From NCBI GenBank assembly GCA_033064195.1, contig JARBJD010000231.1, positions 56,217 to 120,216 on the forward strand: a stretch of DNA of 64,000 nt, written 5' to 3'. This DNA is from Blattamonas nauphoetae (Eukaryota; Preaxostyla; Oxymonadida). The notes under the pieces are model-generated. The model searched no databases. It saw only the letters and a list, made by a program, of their open reading frames with translations, and had not been told where the DNA came from. Positions 1 through 12,000 of this stretch are shown piece after piece (position 1 is the stretch's first letter; the number at the start of each line of letters is the position of its first letter). The position numbers and the translations under genes are program-made.

Positions 1-1823
1 CATAGTTTCTTTTGCTACTTCAATTTCAACAACTCCATGAATGTATTCCTCCCATCCATCCAATTCAGAGAGCATTTGACTAAGAAGAACTGGGAGGGTG
101 TTTGTTGGTCGGAGGGTATCGAAATGATTGGTAACTGCATTTGCATTGAAGGTATCGTGAAGTGTTGACGAGATGTCTTCGATCAGTTGCACGAAATGGA
201 TGCAGTATGGATTGAGTGTGATGAAATGTGGCTGAGACTTGTTATTTCGATAAAAATCAACGATTTTCATTGGCAAACGTGAATCAAGCAGTAATGATGA
301 TTTTAGTGATGGACGGATGAGTGATGGGGGACAAGGTGAAGAATCTGGAACGTTCTTACGATATGTTGGATTTGATGAGAGGAGGATTGTTTCGAACAAT
401 GTGTAAAGTTCTGAGAGGAAGATGGAGGAGGTAGTCTGCTTGAAGAAATAGTCCACAAGATTTGTGAGTGGAGTTGATTCAGTTTCATCAAATGACGATT
501 GTGGCGTGAGAAATGCACCATCTACAGGAAATCCAGAACGAATCAAACTCGACAAGAACACGACAACTTTGATTGAGAGGCACAATGAAAAAAATGAGAA
601 TCGGAGTTTAAGAGAAACCTTTGAGTTCATATAATGTGCATCTCGCTGTGGATGACAAATTAGTCGGAGGGACCAGCAGTTTTGCAGTGAATTGAGGAAC
701 ATAAGGGAGGATGCTGACCTCCAAAAAAAGTGGGCAATTGTTGACGTCAGAAGTCGAATATTTCTTTCCAGAGGCTAGAAAGAACCCAGTCATCACGGTT
801 TCCGCTGTTTCTCGGCGTGTGTTCCAAACGAGATCAATGAGAATTGATACACATTGGATTGATCTTGTCCATCCAATAGAACTTCGTTCATACTGGTTAT
901 CAAGAGCAAAATCTACTATCTTCTTCAGAGAGTCCTCTGAATAGAGTGGCGTGTTAGATTCAGTTTCATCAAGAAGGAGTGACGGGTGAGTTTGAGAAAA
1001 AAGTCCAGTGATGGAGTTGATGATGAATGCGACGTTTCCAGGTGTCTAAATGAATCAAAAAATCATAAAAAGTGTGATGGAGAAAAAAGTAATCATGCAG
1101 TAATGTTTTCGTCTTGTTCGAGTTGAACCAGAAGAAGAGGGATGATTCCACAATCTTTGATCCACTGAAAGTGTTGGTAAAATAAAACGAATGCACACTT
1201 CAGCGAGTGTTTCGTTAGTATTAAGGGAAAACATTGCATTCAGGATGTCTATGGTAAGCTCACAAATTGGAAATGATGAGATATGTTTGACAAGAAGTTG
1301 GATTCCATCATTCTCACAGAAGGATTTTACATTCTAAATGATATAGAAAAATAAAGTAGAAAATACTTCAGTTACATCACTTTTAATGAAGCATTGAAGA
1401 ATGCATCGGAAATTGGTCGCAAAGACAGGGTCGATGTGTGAGTTGTCCTTCATGAATGACAGGACAGGCATCACAAGTTCAATGTCAGAGATGATATTCA
1501 ACATCTTCTCAGAAGGTGTAAGGAAAATTTGAGAGGCGACATATGGAATCATATAACGGTAGAGGTCATCGGTTTGAGTTGGGGCGCGAACACTAAAAGA
1601 AACAAGCTGATCGAGGAATTCTTTTTTTTCAATACTGAGAAGGATAGAAAATCGTTGAAATATTGAAGATGCACGACGACATCATGAGAATTGAAGAAGA
1701 AAACATTGGGAGAATGCTTTGGTCTAATTCTCGGCAATAATCCAAAAACTGGGGGATTTGAAGGATATCCTCCACAGGAAGATCACTAAGATCTCCATCA
1801 GATGAGGTTTCGTCTTGTTCCAT
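1..1823 (-). CDS. SAPS-domain protein (PP6/SIT4 phosphatase regulatory subunit), 3' end outside window
   Basis: The start ATG is at 1823-1821. Six exons can be read: 1823-1705, 1634-1376, 1333-1199, 1164-1099, 1045-619 and 521 to beyond position 1. Joined, they give a helical-repeat protein matching the SAPS domain in order: an acidic start (MEQDETSSDGDL), a segment with FLDQLVSF, a segment RYMIPYVASQIFL (SAPS: RYPYVACEIL), then LLVKHI (SAPS: LLKHIGTSAIMDLLL) and WIKDCGIIPLL (SAPS: WLAEEGLIPKLIELL). Exon phases agree at every junction. SAPS proteins are regulatory subunits of PP6/Sit4 phosphatase, acting mainly in the cytoplasm. The fourth intron (1098-1046) appears to have a GC donor. The gene is head to head with the E2 gene, 53 nt between start codons. 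Family assignment is by remembered consensus; the C-terminal part is not visible. Confidence 0.75.
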
Positions 1824-1876
1824 GGACGAGTTTGTGTATAAAAATAACTTGGGTTCGATCAAATTGTTATCTTGAA

Positions 1877-2667
1877 ATGGTCTGCTCCCTGTTCAACTGA
1901 TACTGACGATTATCTTGTTTTCCTTATTCCTGCCTATTTCCTTTTTCAAATGTCCAGATTGGATTGAGAAAGAAAGCTGAAGCTCAGAAACAAAGAGCGG
2001 AAGAACAGGCCCAAGATTCAACAAGCGCGAGTCCAGTCCCTTCACGATGTGCCTCTCCACGAACTCTCCATATTAATAAGGGTATTCTATTCACTTATGA
2101 TTGAATTCTTTCAGACCTGCAGGAACTCCAACTTCCCACCTGTGTCAGAATGAGGGTTTGTTGCCGTTTTACAAACAATTTTTCAGTTCCCCAAACAAGG
2201 AGATGTCCGAAACATTGAATTTATCATCAAAGTGGATGATGGAATGTGGGAAGGAGGCCAATTTCTCTTCCTCGTCACCTATCCGCCAGTACATTCCTTC
2301 TTTTTATAACTTTTCTTCAGACATACAACAACACACCTCCAAAGGTAACATGCAAAACAAAAATCTATCACCCCAACATCGATTTTGATGGAAGCGTCTG
2401 TCTCTCCATTCTCCATGACACAGACTGGACTGCTGCAATGAACACAGACTCCGTCGTCCAGGGACTGTGTTATCTCTTCCATGAACCAAACGAAACTGAT
2501 CCATTGAACAAGGAAGCTGCCCAATTGATGGGACGTGATATCGAGCAATTTAAACGAAGAGTCAGAGACTCGTTTAAGGGAGGGAACTACTTTGGGTATG
2601 CTTCTCGGCTTTTTCTTCATTTTTGTTTAGGCAAGTTTTTGAACGTCAGCCTGTTCGTTACGACTAG
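1877..2667 (+). CDS. UBC12: NEDD8-conjugating enzyme E2, UBC12/UBE2M type
   Basis: Six exons: 1877-1879 (only the ATG), 1958-2081, 2115-2155, 2187-2288, 2321-2595 and 2631-2667, together 193 residues. The protein begins MIGLRKKAEAQ, as UBC12 begins MIKLFSLKQQ, and has a charged N-terminal tail that in UBC12 docks on the NEDD8 E1. The UBC fold follows, with YHPNIDFDGSVCLSIL around the catalytic cysteine (about residue 117), then LFHEPNETDPLNKEAA, very close to UBC12's LFLEPNPEDPLNKEAA. UBC12 transfers NEDD8 to cullins and so activates SCF ubiquitin ligases. The one-codon first exon was chosen because no upstream ATG is in frame with exon 2, whereas ATG|GTCTGC...CCAG joins perfectly. Introns 2-5 are 31-35 nt. 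A canonical ubiquitin E2 is the alternative, but the PLNKEAA region favours UBC12. Confidence 0.88.
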
Positions 2668-3124
2668 TCTATTGCGAAGTGCCATTGTCTCACGTCTTAT
2701 TTAGCTCGCAATATCTCTTCTGGTCTTCATTTCACGAAAACATTCATATATCTCCCCATAGTCACGCATTTTCTCTTAAGCTTCGTGCTTTCTCTGGACT
2801 GGCTCCCTGAACAACGCCTCCAAAGATTGGAGTTTCGTCTGTTCAAAGATTTTCAGATCTGAAAACTGATCACGTTTTGATGGTGAGAGGGAAAGGTGCA
2901 TATTTTATTGGATAGAGTGGATCAGGAGAGAGGAAGGTGATGAAGATTATTGAATGTGTGGATTTCGTAGAATAGAGATTGATAGTTCTTCTCTTATACT
3001 CCACTTGTCAGTAAAAGTGATGTATCATATCTAGAGTCCTTCATTTTTGGGAGGATGCCCTTGATTGCCAAGATAATTGACGTGAATGAGTCGGATCTCG
3101 ATGCTCCAGAATAAGTAACCAACC
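2668..3124 (+). other. intergenic stretch between the E2 gene and RACK1
   Basis: I see no convincing coding frame, RNA gene or repeat here. It should hold the E2 3' UTR and the RACK1 promoter. Confidence 0.5.
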
Positions 3125-4255
3125 ATGGCAACTGCTTCAGACAGCTTTACATCACGTGGCGCTTTCAAGAATCACGGTGACTGGGTCACATCTATCTGCA
3201 CCGCCGGAAATCTCGCCATTTCCGCCTCTCGCGGTATTCCTCGACCTCATTTTCATCGCACAGTTGTTCTGCGATATTCAAAGAAATACTATTCTAATTT
3301 TGATCAATTCATTATTATGAGCATTTTCATCTGTTTTGGTTGATTATCACTCCTTTTCTTTCCCTGATCTCACAATTCAGATCGCAAAGTTTGCATCTGG
3401 AATGTGAACGCCCCAGACAGCCAAGACTACATGGTTCCTTTCCGCACCATGACCGGACACAACCATTTCATCCAGGACATGTGCCTCTCATCCAACGGAA
3501 ACTACGCCATCACCGCATCCTGGGATAAGACCCTGAGACTCTGGGACCTTGCTCAGCAAAAGACCATCGCCAGCTTCAACGGCCACACTAAGGACGTTCT
3601 CTCTGTTTCCCTTTCCCGCAACAACCGTCAGATTATCTCTTCCAGTCGCGACAACACCATCAAGCTCTGGAACATCCATGGCGAATGCAAATACACCACT
3701 CCAGCTTTCCAAGAGTGGGTTACCTGCGTCCGTTTCGGTCTGACTGATGACAACAGCCCCATTGTGTCCTGTGGATATGACCGTTTCGTCCGTGTTTGGG
3801 ATCGCAACACATTCCAACCATTGTATGCTATGACTGGTCACACTGGCTTTGTCAACACTCTTGCTATCTCTGCTGATAGCAGTGTTGTTGCATCTGGTGG
3901 CCACGACGGCACGATCATCCTCAACAACATCAAGGAAGGCCAACACATGTTCACCCTCCCAACCAACGACAACATCAACCAACTCGCCTTCTCACCCAAC
4001 GACCAGATTCTCGCTTGCGCCGCTGATGGTGGACTCAAGGTCTTCGACTTCTACAAGAAGTCTCTCCTTGCTGACCTGAAATTGACCCAAGCTGATCTCA
4101 TGGACGGTGTTGAAGAGAACGCTGATGCAGTCCTCATCAAGAAGACTCCAAAGTGCACCTCTGTTTGCTTTGCTGTTGATGGATCACACATCTATGCTGG
4201 ATATGCTGATGGATTCATCAGAACATGGAACATCAACACCGCCAAGCTCCAGTAA
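3125..4255 (+). CDS. RACK1: RACK1, seven-bladed WD40 scaffold of the small ribosomal subunit
   Basis: Two exons, 3125-3233 and 3381-4255, give 327 residues, close to the usual 313-320. The junction splits an Asp codon (SASR-D-RKVCIWN) and the intron is 147 nt, GTATTCC...ATTCAG. The first blade carries HGDWVTSI and SASRDRKVCIWN. Later blades show the GH...WD pattern: GHNHFIQ/ASWDKTLRLWD, GHTKDVLSV/SSRDNTIKLWN, SCGYDRFVRVWD, GHTGFVNTLA and SGGHDGTIIL. RACK1 sits on the head of the 40S subunit near the mRNA exit and docks PKC and other signalling proteins. Codon use is strongly biased to C-ending codons (AAC, GAC, CTC), unlike most neighbours, as expected for a very highly expressed gene. It ends 65 nt before the convergent CEP20-like gene. 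Confidence 0.97.
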
Positions 4256-4320
4256 GCAGACCATCACTTCGTAAAGAAATGTGTTGGTTAATTTCACATG
4301 AAATAACGAAGAAATATCAA

Positions 4321-5004
4321 TCAATAAAATCGTTGGGCTGGATACTGGCTCTGGTTTGGAGGTGGTGCTTGACTCGCATGGTACGACTGTTGTCCTCGCC
4401 CAAAATCGGGCTGTGCATAGGAAGACATTTGTGGTGGTGGTGGATAACTCATTGGAGGTACTCCCTGATGAAAGTGTGGAGGTTGCGATTGTGGAGAGGA
4501 ACGTCTCATTCGTCTGATCGCTGCAAGAAGTGAATATAGCAATGGTCTCAAAGAAGAGATAGGAACATGACAAAAAATACTCTTCTGTTGTTGTTGAGTC
4601 ATCCATTCCAAGTTGTTGGCGGAGATATGTCTGATTGAACTGAGATTCCGGTTGCCCGGACTCTGGCGTGAAAACTTGAAGTGAATAGTTGTATTCGTGA
4701 TAGTTCATGTATTCTTCAAGAGGAAAGTTGATTGAGTTGATGATAAGATGAACAATACCTCTGATCAGCTCATTGATAATGAATTGGTCATTGCCTGGCT
4801 GAGGTCGATCCTTCTGCTCAGTATCATCAAGAGCCTTGAAAATTTCTGCTCTTGCATGAGCTCTCAGTTTCTTCATTGATCCATTCTCCTCGAGGGTCTC
4901 CTTTAGAGCTTTTAACGGAAGATGAAGGGAATCAAGCGAAATAGAAATTGTATGTCAATTAAATTGAAAAAAGAACCGTCTTTCAATTGGTCAACTGTGG
5001 TCAT
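4321..5004 (-). CDS. CEP20: CEP20/FOPNL-like LisH protein of centrioles and basal bodies
   Basis: Four exons on the minus strand, 5004-4977, 4908-4759, 4713-4581 and 4546-4321, give 178 residues ending at a TGA at 4323-4321. The N-terminus reads MTTVDQLKDALKETLEENG, matching the start of FOPNL (MATVAELKAVLKDTLEKKG). Then come LRAHARAEIFKALDD and the LisH dimerisation motif NELIREYMNYHEYNYSL...ESGQPE, and PLLYSLLAAI, equivalent to FOPNL PLLYGILAHF. The last 60 residues are a Pro/Gln/Tyr-rich tail not typical of the animal protein. FOPNL/CEP20 localises to centriolar satellites and is needed for ciliogenesis; here it agrees with IFT46 in pointing to a flagellated cell. Introns are 34-68 nt. Confidence 0.88.
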
Positions 5005-5058
5005 GCAAACAAGATCGAATGTTTTCTCAAGGAAGATTGAATCCTTGAAATGAAAATA

Positions 5059-5413
5059 CAGGGTGGCCCAGAAGTAGTCTAACCCTATGGGTCGATCACT
5101 TCTCGTCGAACAAATTCCGTTGACACCAATCGTCTTTCTCCTCACTACAATGCTTCTTAATTTCACTTCTTTTCTTTTCACCACTGTTTCGTTGATCAAC
5201 AATCCTTGTCCGCTCAAGAAAGGAGTGTTCAAAAAACGGAGTCAGTCCCGTTTCATGAGATCCATCGAGACTACAGTCGAGGAAGCACTTGTGAAATGAA
5301 AAGAAGGGAAATTTTGAAGCATAGGAAAGAAGAGAAAGACGATTGGGGTCAATTGCGCAAGATCGAAGAAAAGTGATCGACCCATACGGTTAGACTACTT
5401 CTGGGCCACCCTG
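5059..5413. mobile_element. 355-bp mariner-type MITE with long terminal inverted repeats
   Basis: Both ends read CAGGGTGGCCCAGAAG inward. The terminal inverted repeats match over about the first 44 bases with one mismatch (C/G at base 27), and weaker similarity continues for some 70 bases. The element is flanked by TA on both sides (5057-5058 and 5414-5415), the target duplication of Tc1/mariner elements. I see no transposase-like frame inside, so it is non-autonomous. It sits 54 bp upstream of the CEP20-like start codon and before the giant protease gene. Confidence 0.85.
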
Positions 5414-5415
5414 TA

Positions 5416-6024
5416 AATGACAGTGAGATCGAGCATGACTGATGCACTTTGCCCCAAATCAGATTGAACCTCCATTTTTGTGGTTGAAGAATATCGTTTT
5501 AACTCACAATCTGAGACAAGTTTCTTGTCAGTGCTCCAGCAAGAAAAATCTGTCCAGTGAATCAAACCCAACCTTTTCCAATCATAAAAAACAGGACTGG
5601 CAAATGATGAAAGATATTACAGAGAATTGGTTTGATAGTAATTCCTACACCAGATTGTTAGAATATGTTTTGCCTCCATCCAGAATCGAAGAAATGATTG
5701 AAATCCCACTTTGAATGTTTCTTGTTCAGCATTCAAATACTCTCCCTTTCTGAACACACTGTCCCTTCCACAAGCACTTCATCTGGATAACTCCTCCCAA
5801 AGGATTTCAGTGTTGTCGTTGACCTCTCAACTTCCATCACGAAGGAGGATTCCTGGTCCTTCATTCTCCTTCCAGATTCCAGGAGATGGTGAAGTGGTTG
5901 AGAAATCAAATGAGCGACCTAGAAATCCCGTTACACTGTGAGATCAATCTTTGGATTTCTGTTTTTGTGGAAGGAACTGTGAGTAATCCACGCATAATTT
6001 TGATATGGGTACACTTTCGTTCTC
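5416..6024 (+). other. possible 5' exons of the giant protease gene
   Basis: Two open plus-strand stretches (about 5442-5714 and 5711-5941) can be joined by an intron from about 5640 (GTAATTCC) to the GTTCAG near 5734, giving WFDT-FKYSPFLNTLSLPQAL. They could be upstream exons of the ubiquitin protease or a remnant of another gene. I could not connect them to the downstream exons with confidence and recognise no domain. Confidence 0.3.
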
Positions 6025-9000
6025 ATGCCAGACATTGATAAGCAGTATCAAGAGAAGATAACGGGTCTATTTCTTCCCTTTATACACATCTTTCATCGTT
6101 TTATAGAGTATCAAGAGCTTATCCTAGAACCGAAACGATTACAGAGTTCTCTCCGAAACTATGATCTCAACAGCTATACTTCTCGCGGTATTCCTCTTTT
6201 TGTTCTTAATTTTCTTTTTTGACCATTTACTCTGTATCATTGCTTGGATTCATCTGATACTCGCATTGAACAGATTCTGACATGAAGAGAAGTGTAGTTC
6301 CTCTTGCAGCGTGTGCTACAGCCTTGTCGCGGATGGCCCCTGACGATATTTTGGATGATGTTCATGATATCTTCCATAAATCGTTGATCAAATTTTATCG
6401 CTATGCCAAGAAGAGCAAGTATACATTTTCTCGTTTATTCTATATGCAGATCATGTTCGGAGAATTCTTGGGACGATATTTCCTATTATTCATATTATGT
6501 TGTGGAATATTTGTTCAAATTAACACAGACCCGTATGATGACTGATTTACACGCTCACTGCATTGGACTCTGCTTTAACTGCTCTCCTGGTTCCTACTGC
6601 CAAAGTTTTGAGAAGTCACGAAATAGTTATCCACATTATTCGAAGGATCTCAACTCATTTATCAACCCAAGAAAAGTGAGTATCTCCACTCCAAGCTTTT
6701 TCTTCAATCTGTTTGAATCCATTGTGAACCCTGAAATCCTCGCTATCATTCATCTTCCTCTTGAGCAGGAACTGACAACATTGGTACAAGCAGCAGCTAG
6801 TGGTGTTAAGGAGAAAACATCTATTTTTCGCTTGAAACATCTCCTACAACCTCTCCAAAAAATTGGAGAATTGTTCAAACCCAAATATATCGTTTCATAC
6901 AAGACTCTGATTCTCAAATTGAAAGACTATCTGACAAGCACATTGGATTTGAATCAAATTTCCAACCAACAGAAGAATGCACCGTACAAAATCTTGGCTG
7001 GAATCGAAACTCTTCTACAGACAATTCAATCTCTCAAACCAGAAGAACTGTCGATCCCCATCCATTTTGATAAAAATATTCTTGCCCCTGAGCTCTCCCC
7101 AATTCCCCGAAAACTCCTTCAGATCGAACTCGAAATATGTCTATTTCACCTGTGCCAACGGATGATGCAAACTGATTCTTTGGAAAAAAGATTGGCCGCC
7201 ATTTCCCAGTTCACTCAATCTTTCTGCTCCAATTTTGCTTCCAGTTCCGTCCATGGAGCACCCGTCTATGAACACACTCCACAAACATCGTGTCTTATCC
7301 ACACAACTGGAATGCTTCCAAAACAATTTATTTCTCTTCTTCATCGTACTCGCTTCATTCCATCCATTTTCAATCCACAGACACACTTCCAAATCCTGAT
7401 AAGGTCGTTCCCAATCCTCCACCGTCTCACACAACTTCCAACATTTGATACTCTATGTGAGCATTCTTCAGCCTTTCCCGCAACACCTTCTCTCTTGAAT
7501 GGGTTGGGAAAACCTCTCATTACTCAAATTTGGAGCCTGTGTCGGAATCGTTCTGAATCGGAAGAAAAGACGCTCCACGAACAGCTTGTTGTCTTGTTTT
7601 CCCATTGCAATACAAATGATCGTATTGCTTTCTATGATTTAATTGCTGGATGGATGACAGGACTGACATTTGAGAAGGGTGTCTACGTCCAAGATGGAAA
7701 AGCCCCAAACAATCCGGTTAAATTGAGTGAAGCAATCCCTCTCCTTTCAGAGCTCATTAAATATTCTTTTGAGCCCTTTGATGAAAGCTCAGTTCATTCT
7801 GGGCTTGGGTTGTTCTTCTCGCTCATTCTCGACACAATGACGGACAATGACAAGACTCCCTCGGAGTTTCCTTTCCCCCTTATTTCTTGTCTAAATTCTT
7901 CGCTTGTTACTCAAACTGTTTTTGACGATGCTTTATCCACTTTGCAAAGATTTATTTCACTCCTGTCGGTCCCCCTTCGTGAATCGCTCTTGGCGGCTTC
8001 CATCTCCCACATTGCCTCCAACCACAGCGGCACACCACTTCTAATTCTTCTTGAGTCAGCCTTTCTCGGGCCAAGTGCTCCTTACAAATGTTCAACCCTG
8101 ATCCCACCTTCAACGCCTCCCCCACTCCCCCCAAATGCTGTCACGTCGCAGAACCTTCTCAACAATCAACAAAATCCACCATCTGTTCCGTCAGCTCCAG
8201 GCCTACCCACTCCTGCCAAAGAAATTGAGATTACTCCTTTTTCAGCTCGTGATGTTTATTTCAATCACCTCGAGAGCATCCACCACGCTTCGTCAATCAT
8301 CTTCCGCGAACTCCAGCATTTCCACGCCCAGCACGCCTCATCTGATCCTCAGCCGACTCTCGTTTTTTCTCATTTTGAGTATCAACGACATATTCAAGTC
8401 AGACTCCGAACGCTTGACAACATCCTCCGCTATTCCTCTCTCAAATCGAGAAGCAGAATGGGCCCGGGTGGTGTTCGAACCGCACCACCGCCATCTCCGA
8501 CCCTCCCACCAACTGTCTCGACGAGCGAGACACCACTTGCTATCACAACCGAGTTCATGGACGAGTATTGGGAGATCACGGTGAAAGGGGCTCTGAATGA
8601 GCAGGAAAGGTCGGCGGCGATCAACCTGGTGACGATCCTCTTGCACAACTCGTTGAAGATTGAGATGCAGCCGTGTGCTTGTGGTGTCCTCATCCCATTC
8701 ACACACTCTTTCCTTCTCTCTCTCGTCCCACAAACCATCACAGCCACGGAATTTGGGATGCTTCGTCGATTGAAAGGGAAACTGCAGATCATTAGGCAGG
8801 AGATGAAGGATGCTGAACGAATGAATACCGAGCGAGATTGTGCCTGTACTCTTCCTCCTCTCCAAGCAATTGAATCGGAGATTGAAGAGATGATGTGGCG
8901 GATTGTTTTGTCTGCCTCTCCGGCGTCGTTCATTCATCCTCTCTACCTCTCCACACGATTCGACAACACCACCACAAGTGTCAGTCTCCTCCCTTCTGTG

Positions 9001-12000
9001 TCTGTTGCACAAGACGCCCTTCAGGAGATCTTGTCAGAGATGAGATATCAGAGCTTTCCTCAGGCTTTCGATCGTTTTGGATTGAACGATAATGAAGAGA
9101 GTCTCCAAAACGAATGTGAAGGATTACAGACCTTCAACGAAACCACAAAAGGGCTGATCAATCGAGCACTCGATGTGATTGCCACGAACTTGACTAAACT
9201 GACAGAATTGGAGAATGGAACGGAGGAAGCGATCTTGTCTCAACAACGCCCGATTGAAAACAGTCTTTACATTCTCTCTTCAATCATCCATACATTCAAC
9301 ACATTCAATCATCCCATCCTTGTTTCGACAACTTTGACTGATCTAGCCATTCGTGTAGTCCGACACTTAATGTCGACATTCACAGGAGCAGCTGAAGTTG
9401 TACAGCACAACATGGAACTGGCAGAGTCTCTGCTCAATTCTTTCGGTTCGATGGCTCCAAATGGACCGCTCAGACCAATCACAGTTCAAGCAACACTCGA
9501 TCAGTTCACGATAGAGAGATGGAAGAAGTCACAAACCCCGAAGAAGACGGAAGAAAAGCCAGTTGAGAATTCAAACGAGAAGGGAAAGGAGGAAAGCTCA
9601 CCACCACCTGAAGAAGGAAAGGAAGAGAAAAAAGAAGGTGAGGGAACAGCGGAAAGTGAATGGAATGCAACATTTGTGATGAACGAGACCGACACCATCC
9701 AATCCCTCAGAATAGCGATTGCCGAGCGTTTCGGTCTCTTCACATTCCTCACAGACTCCGACGGCCCCCGAAACACCATCTCATCGAAGCTCAGTCCCAC
9801 GTCTCTTCTCACACATGTCTGCATTCTCTTCAAAGCGGCATCTGCTGTGACGCTTCAGAAAGGGTACGACTTAATCACCGACCACACCACTCCTCTCATC
9901 GAGCTGGTAACTCCGGCAAAGAAGGATACGAAGAAAGGGGAGCTTGGTGAACATGGTGATTCTGGAGAATCAACCCTCGAGACGCTTTATTACTCTGTCT
10001 ACATCCCCTCTGCCACCCAATCTCCAAACAGCAACAATAATGCCAATTCGGCATCGAACAACGCAGGGCCAGGACTCCTTCCTCTCCCCCCGCCAGTTGT
10101 CACGACTGACCCGCTGCTGAAGAGTCTGATCGTTGCGTATCCATTTTCTGTTGTTCCGCAGGATCAGACACCAACAGCCATTGTTGCTCAAAACACTCAA
10201 CCCATTTTTGATGCTCTTTCTCTCTCACTCACCACTTCTCGACTCTCGCAGCATCTTCTCTGCCTTCTTCCAACGGATCTTGGAATGAAACACCAGTTCT
10301 GTGATTGCTTGAACAAAACTGGTGATGATTGGATGACACTCTTCTCGCCACACAATCCCCACCTCCTCCTCTACCTCATTCGTGTGTGCAGCAAAATCGC
10401 AAACGATTGCGCCGATCGAGATGGAAACGCTTCACCCAGCATGCCCACTGATAACCTCTCAACAAGCACAACTGGTCTCGTCATCCCAACGAATTGGATG
10501 CAGCTCTTTGCAGAATCGTCGGGACTGTTGACGATATGTCAGATCTTGTTCTCGTTGGAGTTCTCGAACAACGATAATCGGTCACCCATCTCCCTTCAAA
10601 GACAAATCTTACTTTCAATCGCACCTCTCATCCATTCTTTTGTTGCTCGGAAATCGAAGCCCAACCAAATCAACAACCGCTTCATCCCAGGGTTGATCTC
10701 GGCCATCGAAGATTCACCTGTGTTTGTTCTGGAAAGGAACGGGAAGCAATTCAAAGGATTTTCGGCGTTTGCTCTGAGGTTGTTAGAGATCTGTGACTGG
10801 ATCGCTCATCTGGACATTCCGCCAGAGAGTCAGAACATTACCCACAGCTCAAACACTGGACGCTTTTTAGATGCTCTGAAGGCGAGCGAAGAAAAAAGGA
10901 AAAACGGGGCGGCAGAAATGGATTGGAGTGATATCTCGCTGTTTTTGACAGACATCTCAGAGGTGACAGACACTTCGGCTCAACAGACAGTTCCTCCAAC
11001 GTCCATCAGTGACACTTTCATGCCAGCGATTCGATGCTTCACCAAAACCCTCTTCAACATCTATCGAGTGAATCCTGGTGTCTTCCTGCCTCTCTTCCAG
11101 ATCAACGAAAACAGACAATCGGCTCTGACAGCATACATTGCGACACTCTCAGTCCATTCGAAATCGTCAGACCTCCGACTCGACTTTTGCGCGTTCTTCA
11201 CAGCACTAGCAACCCAGAAATTCGAGACGATTCAGAATGAAGAATGGAGCCAGGAGAAGGAAAAAAGTGCACGAGATGCCATTGCATACATTCGTTTGAG
11301 CATTCTGCATTCAATCCTCTTCCTCATGTCCGCTTTTGATGAGGTGACCCCGTCGGCGAATGCAACTTCACTCGCTTCTGTCTTCACTCGTGTTTTGAAA
11401 GATAACGCGAATTATCCAGCAATTGACACGTCTTTCGATCATTCATTGGCAGACTTGCATCCATTTCCATATGGTTCGTTGACTTTGATTCTCGCGAACC
11501 TTATTCGAACTCGGCCAACTTTGGAAACACTCTTTTCCACAGCTTCTCGTCCCATCTCTGAAACAGACCATGTCCTCTGTATCCACCTCGACATGCTGCG
11601 TGAACTGCTGACTATCACATCACAACCGCAGTCAGGCCGCCAAACCCAAGAACCAGCATCTGCAATGCTCAAAGATGACGATCAATCTGTGGAACACATT
11701 CGACAGGTTCAAACAGAGATCAAGCAAGTAAAGAGAATTCTTGGAACTGGAGAACCCAATCTCATCACATTCATTTTCCATCATTGTTTGTTCAATGCTT
11801 CCAGTCTTCAGAATCCAGAATCAGACTCATCTCCACGATCATCCAAATCAGAGAATGAGGATCCTGAGGCGCTTTCCGAGTTTGAGCGGAGAAGAAACGA
11901 TCCATGGTTTCCTTATCGAACGGACCCAATCAATCTTGCGTTAGCATTGTCTGTGACTCCGAAGTTCACCAAAGTCTCCAGCACTCTTTCAAGTGTGTTT

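Noticed and set aside
6403..6449. Start of the giant protease at 6403
   Set aside because: The region before 6450 reads better as an intron (GTATAC...TATATGCAG), with conserved-looking exons upstream from 6025.
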